A stretch of 64,000 nt of DNA from Mytilus californianus (GCF_021869535.1 NW_026262712.1:112465640-112529639); one strand, 5' to 3'. Shown: positions 1 to 13,475, counted from the first letter of the stretch. Notes: generated by a model from the letters alone, not told the origin. A program made the numbers and translations.

Positions 1-1130
1 TAAACTTGCGTTTCTTTGATTTTGACATTTCCGTTATTAAGCACTTAATTTACATATGGACTATTGTGACTTAAGCAACCAGAATGAATTTAAGTTTATA
101 TTAATTACCAATTTTATTAATTGGGAAGAAAACAAGACATTTTAAAGAAATTAATTTTCTTCTACTATCCTTAGGCGCAGAGTCAATTTTGAATGGGGGG
201 AGGTCCAGGGAGACTGGTAGTGATTGGGGGATTATTTCACTCGGCCCTTGCTCTGGGCATGACAAGTTCTACAATTTGCAGGTTTGGAAAATGTGGTTAG
301 TGGTAATGGTGGGGTCTACAGATGGGAAACTCTGGGACCTCCTCCACCTCATCTTATAGAGGGGAGGCCTACACCTGCCAACAGGTGGGGCACTAATAAC
401 TGGAGCATTGGTAATACGAGTGTTTTCCCCGGTCACTCCCCATGGTAGGTGGTGGTGTAGCCGTGTTTAACTACCAGGGGTTTTATGACACTATGTCAAC
501 ATAGGTCAGCTGATAGCCAGTGTGTATAGGTAATCGGTTGTCACCCTGGCGCCTCAACAAAATATTATAGAATACTCTGTAGCCAAAGTAATGCCACACA
601 GTAATAATGTATATTCTAGTCATGAAAATGTAAATACAAGATGTTGTAATAAAATGTATGTGTAATTAGAATGATTGTTTTTGTATAAGTTATAAAAGTT
701 AGAAATGAAAAACAAAGGATGGAACCTCTACACAAATGAGTATAATATACAGAAAGTCTGTAGTATTTTAATTTTGGTATTTGTGAATTACAATTAACAA
801 CAGACAAAGAGAGACAACTCTAGAACAATTTTTAATCACTTTGTGATTAAAGGAAGGACTTCAACATAGTTTAGAAAATACGTCAACAACTCTTGATCGT
901 TGTTCTCCATCTCATTGTTATTCGTTCAGTATTAATATAGGGTCTTCTTCAATGAGTATTGCAATTAAATTGCTACAAAATTGATAAGAAGCTAAGGTTA
1001 CTCAATTTACTATTGGTGTCTAATCATAGGTTTCTTCATACTGATTGAAAAAATACATGGTTTCTATATAATATTGCACGAAATAAGGAAGATAAATTGA
1101 ACCTTCCGGCTGAACAAATTTCTTCCGGTA
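1..1130. other. Intergenic; GC-rich patch at about 175-565
   Basis: No open frame here looks like a gene. Positions 175-565 are visibly richer in G and C than the surrounding AT-rich DNA, with G runs and words such as gggcatgac and ggtggggcac. I do not recognise this patch; it may be part of a transposable element. The rest is unremarkable AT-rich sequence. Confidence 0.4.
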
Positions 1131-3160
1131 CCATCTGATAGGTCCGTCAAACTGATTTCAAGAATATATGGTTCTACGTCATTTTGAATTAAATCAGTGC
1201 AGGAAATGAAAACTTACTGTTAAAAAAGGTCACTTCCGACTTACTATTACCTTTTCAAGCTTAAGGTCACATATCTACCAACCTAATGAAGAAGACCCTC
1301 TAGCTTTATCATGTTTAAATATGATATAAATGCATAGGTCAAAATCTAGAACATCAACATTTACCTTTGACTTTGACCTAAATTGCAAGGTCATCAAGCA
1401 TAGACCTCAAATCAAAAGACCCTAGGTCTTTACTATATATATGGTAAATGATCATACAGCTAATTTTGAATATAAGAGGGGAAAAAACTATTAAAAGTCA
1501 ACGTACCAATTCAACCAAAATATATGTGTTGTGACATGTCACAACTAACAATTTTGTAATATATTATGTCGATATCGTATACGGTTCTGAATAAAAGCCA
1601 AAATTAGCCAAAATCAAGATTTATAATATGACCTTGACCTTTGACTTTGACCTTATTTTCATTTTGGTGGACCAAGGACCTCAAATCAAAAGACCCTAGG
1701 TCCCTAGCACTCATGGTTTATGAGTTACTATTACATTTCACCTATATCAAATACATAACTGGAAATAACTCTCAAATAGAGTCTCCAGATCGCCTCGGTC
1801 ATTTTATTTTTTTTTTGACATCCTGAGGATGTAATGAGCAATTTGGTAAAATAAATTTGTCTTTTTTTATGGTTGCGAAGGAGTAGCAATAACAAGAAAA
1901 CCAGTATTTGGGGAGATAACTCTTACAAGGATAAGTGTTCGGTTAAACGGTGTCAGTTTTTAAAACGTATAAACTATTCGATATTATATACCAAATATCT
2001 AAGCGACATCTTGCGAAACGAAATTTTCTCGCAAGAATTAAAAGTGGCGGAAGAACAATTGTTTTTTAATTATTATAATTTTTTTCCCACCCGAAACGAT
2101 ATATTTTGATATGAAAATATTAAAATACGGTTTAAGATATCATATCTAGTGGCAAACGATAGCTTACTGTACGCTGATTCCAAAAAATATATGGTTTCTA
2201 TACACTTTTGCTTGAAATAAGGGGAAACATTTATTGCTTCCGCTTTGAAAAATGTCACTTACGGTATTAAATGATAATTTACTAGACACTGATTCGAAAA
2301 ATATATGGTTCTATATACTTCTACATTAAATAAGTACAAAAATAGCTACTTCCGGTTTACACAGGGTCATTTCTGGTTTGCTTTTTCAATGTCATATGGC
2401 TTGTAACCTTATGCAAAAAGTACCATGGCTTTATCATGTATAAATATGAAGTTAAGGCAAAGGTCAAAATCTAGAACGTCAAATTTACATATGACCTTGG
2501 CCTCAATGTCAAAGTCACACACCAAGGAACTCAAATGAAAATAACCCTAGATCTTTATGTTATGTGGTTCTTGAGTTATATCACCATATGCATAATTTTT
2601 AATAAAAGAGGGGAGAAGAAAAAAGTAAAATCTCAAAAACTGAACTCCGAGGAAAATTCAAAAAGGAAAGTCCCTAATCAAATGGCAAAACCAAAAGCTC
2701 AAACACATCAAACGAATGGATAAACAACTGTCATATTCCTGACTTGGTACAGGCAAGAAAACTCCTATTTAATGTCAACGTACTCTTCAGCTAAAATGTA
2801 TGTGTTACGACATGTTTCCAAATAACAATTTAGTAGAAATATTTTGTCAATATCTTTTACGGTTTTAAAAAGTGATAATAAGCCAAAATCAAAATTAGAA
2901 TATGACCTTGACCTTTGACCTCAACCTTATTTTCTTTTTTATGGACCAAGGACCTCATATCAAAAGACCCTAGGTCTCTATCACTTATGGTTTGCCAGTT
3001 ACAAATACATTTCATTTATATCAAATACAGAAGGGGAAATACTTCTCATATGGAATCTCTTCACCGCTTAGGTCAAAATTAATCATAACATCCTGAGAAT
3101 ATAACGAGCAATTTGGAAAAATAAATTTGTCGGTTTCTTTTACGGTTACGAATCTATTTA
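1130..3160. repeat. Dispersed repeat family B, two diverged units
   Basis: Two diverged direct units (about 1,130-1,930 and 2,140-3,160) share an ordered series of words: cttccggt boxes, gattccaaaaaatatatgg, tgaccttgacctttgac, caaaagaccctaggtc, gtctccagatcgc and a block near aacgagcaatttgg. Related copies lie at 38,470-38,745, 42,340-43,560 and 50,500-51,430. The open frames inside are short and share no protein similarity I recognise, so the element looks non-coding. The copies at 43 and 51 kb lie 3' of TLR-5 and TLR-6 and belong to the duplicated block. Confidence 0.65.
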
Positions 3161-4780
3161 TCAATTTTTAACAATTGAAACCAAACATTGTCTCCTTATT
3201 AACGATATTATTCGTATTCGACCAAATAAAGCAGCTGTCTTTGTACATGCTTGATAATACACCTTTTTTAATTCATCGTTAATATATTACAAAATTATTA
3301 AGAAGCTAAGATTCCAAATGCTGCAGGAAAGTTGATATTAGAAAAATTTGGCTATTCTTCTCACGTATTTATATTTATGGCAAAAGTTTGGGTTTGAGCG
3401 TTCCTGGTAAATGAAATCCATAAAAGCGATTCAGACGTATTTTTTTTCTATACTGAGGAAACTTTAATAGATATAGAAAGACGATAAAAAGCAAAAATAT
3501 CAATTAAATTAAGTGAACAAATATTAATTCTACTGCAGCTTTAATATAATTCCAAAAGCAGTAGTTGTCAATTATTAACAATTTGAAATTTGCTGTTTAT
3601 AATTATTGAAACTTGTGTAGATTGATTAGTAAAAATCAAAAACTGAAAAGATGATGATTCATACAACTTCTACAAAAAACAGTATGACTGATTGATATTA
3701 TAGTCCGGATAAAAATGTTGTCGTGTGCATGTTTTTTTGGATACTTTTGTATTTTGATGACTGTCTGTTGATATATTATCCATATCTCCTTTTCTTAACA
3801 TAATTTTATCATAGTAAATTTGCTATCCAGTACGACTGTGAGTGTTCTCTTTTCGGTACGTTTTGTATTTTGCCATATTGTTATTCTGGTAAAATCATTT
3901 TCATTTTGCATTAAGTTTTCTGAAAATTGATTTTTTTTTTGTTAATATTAATAAACACTTTGTTTTTTATATTTTTATTATGAATGTTAATTGGGTTACT
4001 TTGTAGTATACTTGAATATAAGTATCTGATTGCCTACTACAATCAAGGGCATACGATACAGTAGCAGGGGCAGATAATAACGTTTTCAAAACTTTTCGTA
4101 TTGTTTTCGCGACGTTGTTAATCAGAACGTTGTTATTTCGCGATGTTTGTAATAAGAACGATTACATTTCGCGACGTCGCTTTAGATGTAGTCACATTTG
4201 CGGAAATCCACTGACGGCATAATTCCGATTGCGCGAATTTGAAAAAAGTACCTGCAATGAAAATCGGCCAAATCACAAGAATTGTTATATTTCTTCATTA
4301 ATAAGGAAGTCAACAATATTAACTTCGAATGGGAAAAAAATCAAATCCACATTCTTAATTTTGTATGTCTGTTATTTCATATAGGAAATGAATAAGAGAT
4401 ATGAAAAACATAAGACGTCGATGAGAGAGAAACCCAACTACACAAAAAAAAATCGGCACACAGGAATTAGGTATTTGACAGACCAGAGTTGCAACTTATT
4501 GATGTTAAGTTACTGACCAAATACGAAGTCTTTTTGTAAAGGAGTTTCTCCGATAAGAAACAAAATATTTGTTGGACCGGACAAACAATGTGGTTCCACT
4601 CACTCCTAGATTGAAGGTATAATACAGACAAGTAATTCAGTGACTATATGTACCGTAATAAAAAAAAAATACCCTGGAGACAAGCTTAGGTAACTTATCT
4701 ATTGATACAGAATCATTAAATTTCATGCTCTAATATCGACTGCTATATGACATGTTATACATTTTTGTACTACACTGTAA
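3160..4780. other. Intergenic; CGCGACG-containing short repeats at 4,100-4,200
   Basis: No gene is visible. At about 4,105-4,200 three imperfect units of roughly 30 bp each carry ttcgcga(c/t)g. They are CpG-rich in otherwise CpG-poor sequence. A related word (ttcacgacgttgttgcg) recurs near 5,410. The remaining bases are AT-rich and featureless to the eye. Confidence 0.4.
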
Positions 4781-5055
4781 TGGACTAAGCTGACCCGATT
4801 TAATGTGGGTATGATTATGTGTTCATGCAATGCCTATAGAGTAGGTCGTTAGTTTTCTTGTTTGAATTATTTCACATTGTCATGTCGGGGCTTTTTAAAG
4901 CTGACCATACGGTGTGGCTTTTTCTTTTTCTTTTTTGTTGTGTTGAAGGCCGTAGGGTGACCTTTAGTAGCGTTTATCTTCGTCATTTGAACTATGGTTG
5001 ATAGTTGTCTCATTTGCAATCATATCAAATGTTCTTATTTTTATATCATCCCCTT
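4780..5055 (-). repeat. Dispersed repeat family A, copy 1
   Basis: A SINE-sized repeat of about 190 bp, read on the minus strand relative to the copy at 15.5 kb. Diagnostic words on the plus strand are gtcatgtcggggc, a block like gaaggccgtagggtgacc, and agttgtctcatttgcaatcat. Other copies are at 11,040-11,240, 15,495-15,690, 30,310-30,480, 43,960-44,145, 58,705-58,900 and 63,690-63,880, with a degenerate one near 33,730-33,830. Confidence 0.65.
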
Positions 5056-6050
5056 GCTTTATAATTGTTGCACATTTTGTCATGTCGGGGCCTTTTGAAT
5101 AATTAAAACTATGTTCAAGCTGTGTTGTCTACATGAATTGTATGACTAATGTCGGACAGAGATGCAAATTAATTTATTATTATATATATCTGTTTTGTTT
5201 CCAAAACATTTCTTTTCTAAAAGTTATTTACTAGAATACTTTTTCTATACAAGTTTTAATTCGTAACAATTCATAAAGGTTTGGCAAATATGATGCTATT
5301 TTACGAGGAGCCAGCTTTATTAATTTTCATGATTAATATTATTGGTTTAAAAAAAAACACCTTGGCTCTACCACTGAAATCGACAACGTAGTAGTGAACT
5401 GCGGGAAAGATTTCACGACGTTGTTGCGAATAAAACTTATTCCAATTTAGTTTGGCGCCTTATTGGCAAACGTCCCGTTTGCCAATAAAAATTAAGGTTT
5501 ATTGCTTTTAATGAAAAAACAAGCACATGGACCCCCAGTTTTTTCTTTTGCAATCGATCAAATTCTGTTTCAAGAACGCTCCGCCAAAATTTTAAGAAAA
5601 AATCAACGATAGAATTTTTTCTGCACTTCTGTGTAGATGCAAAAATATTTTCAACTTCTTTATTTCACTTGTATTAAAAGAATTTAGGATATAATTATTT
5701 ATTTCAACCGTTAACTTGTTACAGCATTATGATGCCATGGATCAAGGCGACATTTTACAAAAAACCCGGTTAAATTATGACTGTTTGTTCAAAAGTATTG
5801 GTACTTTCCTTAAAAGTCCCTATTTTAGAATTTTCAGTGTTTTTCCTTCAAATATGCAAATTTCGAACCAAATTATCTCAAAAAGTAAGTCATGAAGGTA
5901 TATTATTCTTTGCATATTTCAAAAGTACACATCGAAATTGACCTTCTACCTAAATTTGCTGATTGTATGATTTTCAAAGTTTCCGTTAAATGTATTCATT
6001 AAAAGATGTGAGATATTCAGACGCAAACATCGCCATCAACTCGTTTTACT
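5055..6050. other. Intergenic, one perfect hairpin
   Basis: No coding sequence is recognised. Positions 5,460-5,472 and 5,476-5,488 form a perfect 13-bp inverted repeat (ttattggcaaacg) around a 3-base loop. The rest is AT-rich sequence without visible structure. Confidence 0.4.
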
Positions 6051-6745
6051 GATCATGATATATTGCTGTATCAGAATTTTTGCGTTAAATTATCATAAAA
6101 TTCTGCTGTATCAGCGCCTGGGTTTTTCATATCATGAAATACTGCTGTTTCAGCACCTGGGTTTTTACTTATCATGAAATATTGCTGGTTCAGCATCTGG
6201 GTTTTTATGCCCCACCTACGATAGTAGTAGGGGCATTATGTTTTCTGGTCTGTGCGTCCGTTCGTCCGTCTGTTCGTCCGTCCGTCCGTCCGTCTGTCCC
6301 GCTTCAAGTTAAAGTTTTTGGTCAAAGTAGTTTTTGATGAAGTTGAAGTCCAATCAACTTGAAGCTTAGTACACATGTTCCCTATGATATGATCTTTCTA
6401 ATTTCAATGCCAAATTAGAGTTTTGACCCCAATTTTACGGTTCACTGAATATAGAAAATGATAGTGCGAATGGGGCATCCGTGTACTATGGACACATTAT
6501 TGTTACTTATCATGAAATATTGCTGTCTCAGCCCAATGGATATTCCATATCATGAAATACTACTGTTTAAGCACATGGCTTTTTACATATCATGAAATAT
6601 TGCTGATACAGCACCTGGGTTTTTACATATCATGAAATATTGCAGATTCAACACCTGGGTTTTTATATATCATGAAATATTGCTGTTTAAGCACCTAGGT
6701 TTTTACATAACGAGAAATAGTGCTGTTTCGGCATTTGGGTTCACT
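6050..6745. repeat. 40-bp minisatellite with nested insertion
   Basis: About ten imperfect units of 40 bp with a core like tatcatgaaatattgctg followed by tcagcacctgggttttt. The array is split at about 6,207-6,503 by an unrelated element that begins with an inverted repeat (atgccccacc / gtaggggcat) and contains a gtcc microsatellite near 6,257-6,300. Units resume in the same order after the insertion, so the insertion is younger than the array. Confidence 0.8.
6207..6503. mobile_element. Short non-autonomous element with (GTCC)n tract
   Basis: It interrupts the 40-bp minisatellite. The left end carries a foldback, atgccccacctac against gtaggggcat, followed by ttatgttttctggtctgtg and a cgtccgtc microsatellite. 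The right part contains gaatggggcatccgtg. I recognise this as a common bivalve dispersed repeat. It has no coding capacity; the short frame at 6,134-6,337 is an artefact crossing the boundary. Confidence 0.6.
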
Positions 6746-8283
6746 TTGATTTTTATGGAGTTCCAAAATGCTTAAATTCAGTTTTCTGTGTTTTGTTGTA
6801 TTCAATTTATCGTTTTGATTTTGGCCATTGTTTTATTTCCCAAGTTTAGTTTTATTTTCTAACTTTTTTTTTTTATTATAGACTGTTCTTTGTCTTTTTG
6901 TCTGTTTTCTGTTTTAGCCATAATTTTGTAAGTATCTTTACGAATTATGGGGTTACATTTTTCAATTTGTATCTTCCGCCTTCTTTCAGATGGAATGTCA
7001 TTACTAAAGTTGCAACTGTCTGGATTACACCAACTATAAATAAAGCTTAATGTATATCTAGGATACTGTTCAAGAAAAAAATTTGAACGAAAAAGGCTTT
7101 ACATATACTTAGACATTTAATGCAAACAAGCACAATTATAATACGACTCCTTAATGGAATTCTTTTATGATAATTGTTGAAATGATTGACAGAAACTTTT
7201 ATAATAAAATTGTCAGCGAGTTCAGAAGTCAAAACCTGTAAATATCACTGAAATTGTCATTTGTTTTCTTTCATGGGTTAATAACCTTATCTTACAAGAT
7301 TTTTGATAATTCTAGCGGTTTGTTTTCTTTGATCATGAGTTCAAATATTTAAAATCAGACTGTTTTTAATTTTTGGCATCAATTGAAAATTGCACTCAAA
7401 CTTCTGAAAGATCTATTACACATAATTACGATTTACCTGTGAACATATTTGTCTTTCAACTTCCTGATATTCAATACATGACTTTGTCTTCATTTATAGT
7501 GTCAATGAATAATGAAGAGGTGTCCTAAACATTCACACATACTTATATTATTATCCCAAAATGAATAATAAAAATAAATAAGTACACCAAAAATTATAGA
7601 GGTAAGACAAACATTTAAGAAAAAAGAAAAAAACAATAAATGATCTTGAAAAGAAAATGTTATTATTCATTGCATCTAGATCGAAAACTGTAGGTGTAGT
7701 TAATAACGTAATAGGTCTTTTCTTTTAACGCACTCCTGCTGGCACATGTGTCCATCGGTCTCCATTAAGACGGCTTCGTACAACTCGGTCAAAAATATTT
7801 TTGTAAGCATTATTATACATCTATTAAACTAAATGAGAACAGAAGAGATATCAAGGAATCAATGACCAATTCAAAATCCGATATAAAACGGAAACTACAA
7901 TGCCTAAAACTAAATCGACAAAAAGACATACAGCAATTACAATAATGAACACTGCCAACTCGGGACAAGTACAAAAACTTAAACGAATTTGTTAAAAAGT
8001 CAAGTTGCAATTCAATTTCGATATAACTTTATTCTGTTAATCAGATTTTATTTGTATAGTTATCTTGTATTGCCATGGTGATTTATATTTGTACAGTTAC
8101 CTCGTATTAACATGGCAAATCATATTTGTATAGATATCTCGTACAGGTATAAGTATTGCAGATTATATTGTTAAGTTATTTCGTATTATAATATCATTGT
8201 ATTTTGATTAACTTTTTTTATGTACACTGCCTTTATTATCTATATAAAGCTATTTTATGTTTTAGCGACCCAAGCCTTTCGTC
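6745..8283. other. Intergenic, 3' flank of TLR-1
   Basis: No gene is supported. Positions 7,840-8,000 contain words shared with repeat family C (aaaagacatacagcaattac; compare 15.9 kb). Positions 8,050-8,220 hold weak imperfect units with gtatagttatctcgtatt-like words, also faintly visible 3' of TLR-2 near 17,490. They may be remnants of a shared 3'UTR. Confidence 0.35.
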
Positions 8284-10096
8284 AGGCCACTGTAAAAGAT
8301 ATGCATAATTCCAAATGTACGAAAACCCAATGGGAATATCAGTTATTGTAATATCTATTGTTATAAATAATACGCTCTACATTTTTTGTAATCTTTTCAT
8401 ATTTTGATCTGTCGAGTTCAAACAAACAATCACATGACAATATGAATTCTGGTGTGATAATAAAATATAATGTATCTGCTGTTTTGGATGCTCTCTGCCT
8501 CGTTGTCTGCATGACTACTTCCACCTAAAAAATCGCGTTCTTTAATGCATAACGTCAGTCCCTAATTGTCCTTAAGTTTTGGTGCTAAGACATCTTTTAT
8601 TCAATACACACTCTCTCCTTCATATGATATATAAACGTCATACTGATAGTTCCTCCGGACTTTAAGCTGAACAACACGGCGAATGAATCCATAAATAGAG
8701 AATATGATCTTCAATCTTTTACATTACAACACAAGCAGCAGGGTTATTACGACAAATGTAGATATTAAAGTTGATGGAAAAGTTAACCACATAGTACTCT
8801 TACAGTCCGCAAACAAGTCGGATAAAGAGTTGTAGGCAATAAGTGTATCAATAACTGAACCATTAGATAATTTACATTTGTATGACCGGCTGTCCAGATT
8901 AACTTTTGTGTCTTTTATTCACCTTATCAAATCTACATTATCACAAGTGCACTCAAATGCATTACCACCGATATACAGATGAAGTTGATGCCTTTTGTCC
9001 GCCCAGTTTCTGATGACTGAACTCACACTTGTTAATAGATTCTGTCTTATATCAAGCATCTTTATATTAGTGAGACCAGTTCACCGTTCATGAATAGTTT
9101 TGAGAAAATCTTTTGTTCAAAATAAACTTGACAAATTAAGCATTTGCTGTACAAGACCGTTTGGAAAATACCAAATATCATTTTCATATATATCCAACGA
9201 TACGACAGATAAAAAATTTTGAAACAATCGGTTTCCTTGAAACTTTATTCCATCACTAAAACCAACATTTTTCCACACACTAATGTTTTAGGGTTATGAG
9301 AAGGAAAACGATTAAACTCGTTCAATAAAAATGAGTAGTATCCTCAATCACAAATGAAAGTTCCAGATGAAGCTGACTGTTATCAATGGACCAATTTGCT
9401 TGTGAATAAGACATATCCATAAATGTAATGTTGTTGTCAGCAGGAACAATAAACATTTTTCGTGGGAAATATCTAAGGATCGTGTAGCTGACATTCATTT
9501 TCTCCAGGTATTTTGGAACTATTTGAATTAAAACCAGAAACATCTGAATTTTTCAGCATATATTTGACAGCCTTACAAGAAAAGTCAAATGATTTCAACC
9601 CAACGGCTTCTTCAAAAAACGTCTTGCCCCATTTAACCTTTCCCGTTAGCAAGCAAAAACCTTTTTCATTTAAAGGAGAGATGTAAACATTCCGGACGTT
9701 TAAGGGATAATAAAGACCCAGGTTCGTAGTCAACAATGCCATTCACGGATAAATCTATATCATTATATCGGACGTGATAGTCAAAGCAAAGGTGAAATCA
9801 CTACTATCTAAACTGACGTCATTAACATGACCTAAATTAATTGTAGTTATATTAGCATTACTGAATATCCGTACCAGCTTCAATGCAGGCTTCAAAAGCA
9901 TAAACGTTCCAGATAAGTATATATACGTAGATGTGGAAACGGCAGCAAGGCATACTTTTCCGAAATTACAAAGTTAAACCGACAATTTTTGAGAGCTCTT
10001 CTATGGAAGATGAAAACCTCTAAAGCGTTTTATTTTTTGACAGGCTTATTAAATAACATGATTGGAATTGTAATTCATTAAGGTTATTCATTCGAC

Positions 10097-10320
10097 TTAA
10101 AATACAACTGTGATGTAAATCTTTTGTTCAAACTCTCCATTATTTTCAGGAATGGAGAGTTATTTTCTTTTGTTCATCTTCGTTCATCCGGACGTTTTGC
10201 CCTTTGGATATTTCCATGGGCACTTTTTTAAAAAGTTTTCACCCATGGAAATAATCCTCAAGGTCGAAACGCGATATTGAATGAAGATGAAAACTTACTA
10301 AAACGACTGTTAATGGATTT
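10097..10320. repeat. Foldback sequences at the left edge of the insertion
   Basis: Two hairpins follow the point where TLR-1 similarity stops. The first is a perfect 10-bp stem, aactctccat (10,131-10,140) with atggagagtt (10,152-10,161). The second is a longer imperfect inverted repeat, about 10,172-10,230 against 10,240-10,300, centred near aaaaaag with ttccatggg / cccatggaa in the stem. The first resembles one arm of the hairpin at the right edge of the insertion (13,888-13,985). Confidence 0.55.
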
Positions 10321-10659
10321 AAAAAAAAAAAATAGGGATCGTAGTAATACAATGAACACCAAATAACTCATTATTAATAAACAGCTGTTATTTGCGAGTT
10401 GTAATTCCATTGTATAACATATAGTATCGTTTTTACTAAAATTTCATTACATTATCCATATTTTGTTTTCCGATGCAAATCGTGGCTGCATTTTTGTCAC
10501 GGATAGTATCCAAGGGGTAAAAACGGATATTTTCCATTGAGTGCCATTCCTCTTCTGTGCATCTACAAAATATCAAATGTGTTTACTCAGTTGAATTCTT
10601 TTGTGATATTGAACACATTAGAATTATTCAATAAGGAAAATTAGTCTTATAGATGCATG

Positions 10660-11240
10660 ATTTTTTTTATTAGTTGTTTTTGGCTTTGAACTAGCTGTCA
10701 GTAACTGCGAGTACTCTCAGATCTGTACTTAGTGTCTTTTTGTTGTAGGGATGTATAAGTACCCTGCCACGTCCACTCTGTGTTTTTGTCACTTGTTTTT
10801 GTGCTTAGAATCTATCGGATGAGTTAAGCCCTTTTCAGCTGATTTTTATAGTTTGTTCATATGTTGTACTGTTACACCACTGTCCAAAGTTAGGGGGAGG
10901 GTTGGGCGCCCGCTAACATGTTTAACCCCGCCACATTCTGTATGTGCCTGTCCCAAGTAAGAAGCGTGTAATTCAGTGTTTGTCGTTTGTTGCCGTATAT
11001 CATATTTGTTTTTATATAATGTTGTATATTATTTTATACATAAATCGGGCCGTTAGTTTTCTCGTTTGAATTGTTTTACATTTGTCATTTCGAGGCCTTT
11101 TATAACTGACTATGCGGTATGGGCTTTGCTCATTGTTGAAGGCCATACGGTGACCTATAGTTGTTAATTTCTGTGTCATTTGGTCTCTTGTGTAGTTGTC
11201 TCATTGACAATCATACTACATTTTCTTATTTCTATATTTA
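10660..11240 (-). repeat. Composite dispersed repeat including family A, copy 2
   Basis: Positions 11,040-11,240 match repeat A (gaaggccatacggtgacc, agttgtctcattgacaatcat). Positions 10,660-11,030 contain a block with gtcagtaactgcgagtac, gggttgggcgcccgctaac and cctgtcccaagtaag. The gggcgccc part recurs in opposite orientation near 44,260 next to another copy of A, so the two pieces probably move as one element. There is no coding capacity. Confidence 0.6.
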
Positions 11241-11699
11241 ATTACAGATTTGATTTTAATTTTACCGTTTAAGATATCATTTGCTTGAAATTTAAAGTGT
11301 TGTATTTTGATTTTGTACAGCAAAATCGTTTGTTCCATTTTATAATAAATATACATTAACAAAAGAAATATTACTCGGATAGTTTCAACAACAGTATTGT
11401 GGTTAAATAGAATAAATAGTTCAAGAAACTGAAGTGGTGAAAATGGCGTATTCGGTATATCATTTGATTTTTTGTTGTTATAATTTGAATATAGTGTTAA
11501 TAAATAGAATTTGAGGGGGGTATGGATAACATTTGAATAAGACTTGAGTTAAATATTGGGTGGGATGGTTATTCAATTTTCAACAGAAACGCGTAACATA
11601 ATCGAATTCGTTTACTGTTGTTATATGTCCAGTGGCATATATAAAAGTTATATCGGGAGTGCAAATGACGGCGTTAATCTTGAAATGTTTTAATGAAAT

Positions 11700-13475
11700 A
11701 AAAAAAAAAATAACTCACAAATCTAGATATTAATAAATCAACCGGGACCGATGGAGTTGGCCCAAGAATATTAAAAGTATCAAAGTCAATAATTGTAGAT
11801 TCTCTAACTCATATTTTAAACCTTAGTTTATGTACATGTATATTTCCAGATATTCTAAAGTATGCAAAAGTAACTCCAATTTTCAAAGCCGGTAATAAGG
11901 ATGATCCGAACAATTATCGTCCTATCTCAATTTTACATACAGTGTCCAAGATTTTTGAGAGGACTGTGTTTAAACATTTATATTCATTTTTAACTAAATA
12001 CAAACTACTAGTACAACAACAATATGGATTTAGAGAAAAACACTCATGCCACCCAGCAAAATAATTGACAAATGGTTAGAAGAATTTGACAAAGACAACT
12101 TCACTGCTGTTTTATTTCTAGATTTAAAAAAAGCATTTGATACTGTTAACCATAACATCTTATTATCGAAACTTAATTTATATAAATGTGATGGTCACTC
12201 TGTTAAGTGGTTTTCGTCCTACCTTTCAAATAGATTGCAAAAGGTTAAAATTGGAACAACTGTATCAGGATACAATAATGTAACATTCAGGGTCCAACAA
12301 GGTTCCATATTAGGACCTTCATTATTCTTAATCAATATAAATGATCTCCCGTTTACATTAAAACACACAGAGTCTGAACTATATGCTGATGACACAACTT
12401 TGCATATATCGTCCAAATCTATTTCAAACTTAAACTCTTGCTTAAATAAAGACTTTGAAAACGTAATTGAATGGTGTGCTAAAACAATATGATAACAAAT
12501 AATAAGAAGTCCAAATGTATGCTTATGGGATCTGAGAGAAAACTTGAGAATTGTAATGATGTCTTGTGTGTATTATCGCAAAATCAGACTTTATTTGACA
12601 ATATGGAAGTAGAAAAACTTCTTGGTATCCATATAGATAAAAATCTATTATGGTCAATTCACATAGATAAAGTATGTGAGATTTTTTCAAGCAGATTATA
12701 CCTGCTACGTTAAATAGATTAAAACGATACTTTCCTCGCAAAGGTCTTATCCTTTTAACAACAGTTATATATTACCAATAATTGATTATTGTTGCACCAT
12801 ATGGGGTTTTACCGCAAACTGCAACATTGAGCGGATTCATAAGCTGCAAAATCGCACAGCAAGATTAATTTTGAATAAACCTTTTGATTATCCATCAATA
12901 TCAATGTTTAAAGAACTTAATTGGATGACCATTTTTACACGGATAAAATATTTTCAAGCCATTTTAATGTTTAAATGTATGAATGGGCTAGCGCCAGATT
13001 ATCTTACTAGTAAATTTACTGCGTGCAGTGATCTATATAGTTATTCTCTTAGGTCAACAACATCTGGACATCTTCATTTACCAAGGCCAAAGTCTGAATA
13101 CTTCAAAAAGACTTTTCAATATTCTGGTCTAATTATTTGGAATAGTTTGCCTAATGATATAAAAGATTCAAGTCATATAGAAAGCCTTAAGGTGAAATTT
13201 GCTAATCTTTTTTTCACAAAACAAAATGAGTAGACAAACATTTTTTTCACTTAGGACATTCTTGCCATGCTAGTTCTACAGTCTGTTTTCATGCTTGTGT
13301 ATATAGATTTGTAATTGTGTACATCTCTATTGATTATTGTGTTATATGCATTAATTGTTATATGTATTAATTGTTCATTTTAATGTGTATAGGCCTCGTG
13401 TGAGATTAACAATTGTATGTAAAATGAGTTACCTTCGTTAAATAAAGAATTTATTATTATTATAAGTAGTTTTCC
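11700..13475 (+). mobile_element. 5'-truncated, decayed non-LTR retrotransposon (LINE) reverse transcriptase
   Basis: The translation shows reverse transcriptase motifs in order: NYRPISIL and a YGFR motif (11,920-12,040), FLDLKKAFDTVNH (near 12,120), QQGSILGPSLFLI (near 12,300) and the catalytic YADD at 12,382-12,393. The C-terminal region of jockey/CR1-like LINEs follows (LNWMTIFTRIKYFQAIL, near 12,920, and a WNSLP motif near 13,140). Frameshifts near 12,045, 12,485 and 12,715 break the frame. No ORF1 or endonuclease is visible, so the copy is 5'-truncated at about 11,700. It ends in aataaagaatttattatta repeats at about 13,475, a typical LINE tail. It lies inside TLR-1, on the opposite strand. 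Confidence 0.85.

Noticed and set aside
6230-6310. CRISPR-like array from repeated gtcc words
   Set aside because: It is a simple microsatellite within a eukaryotic dispersed repeat; there are no spacers.
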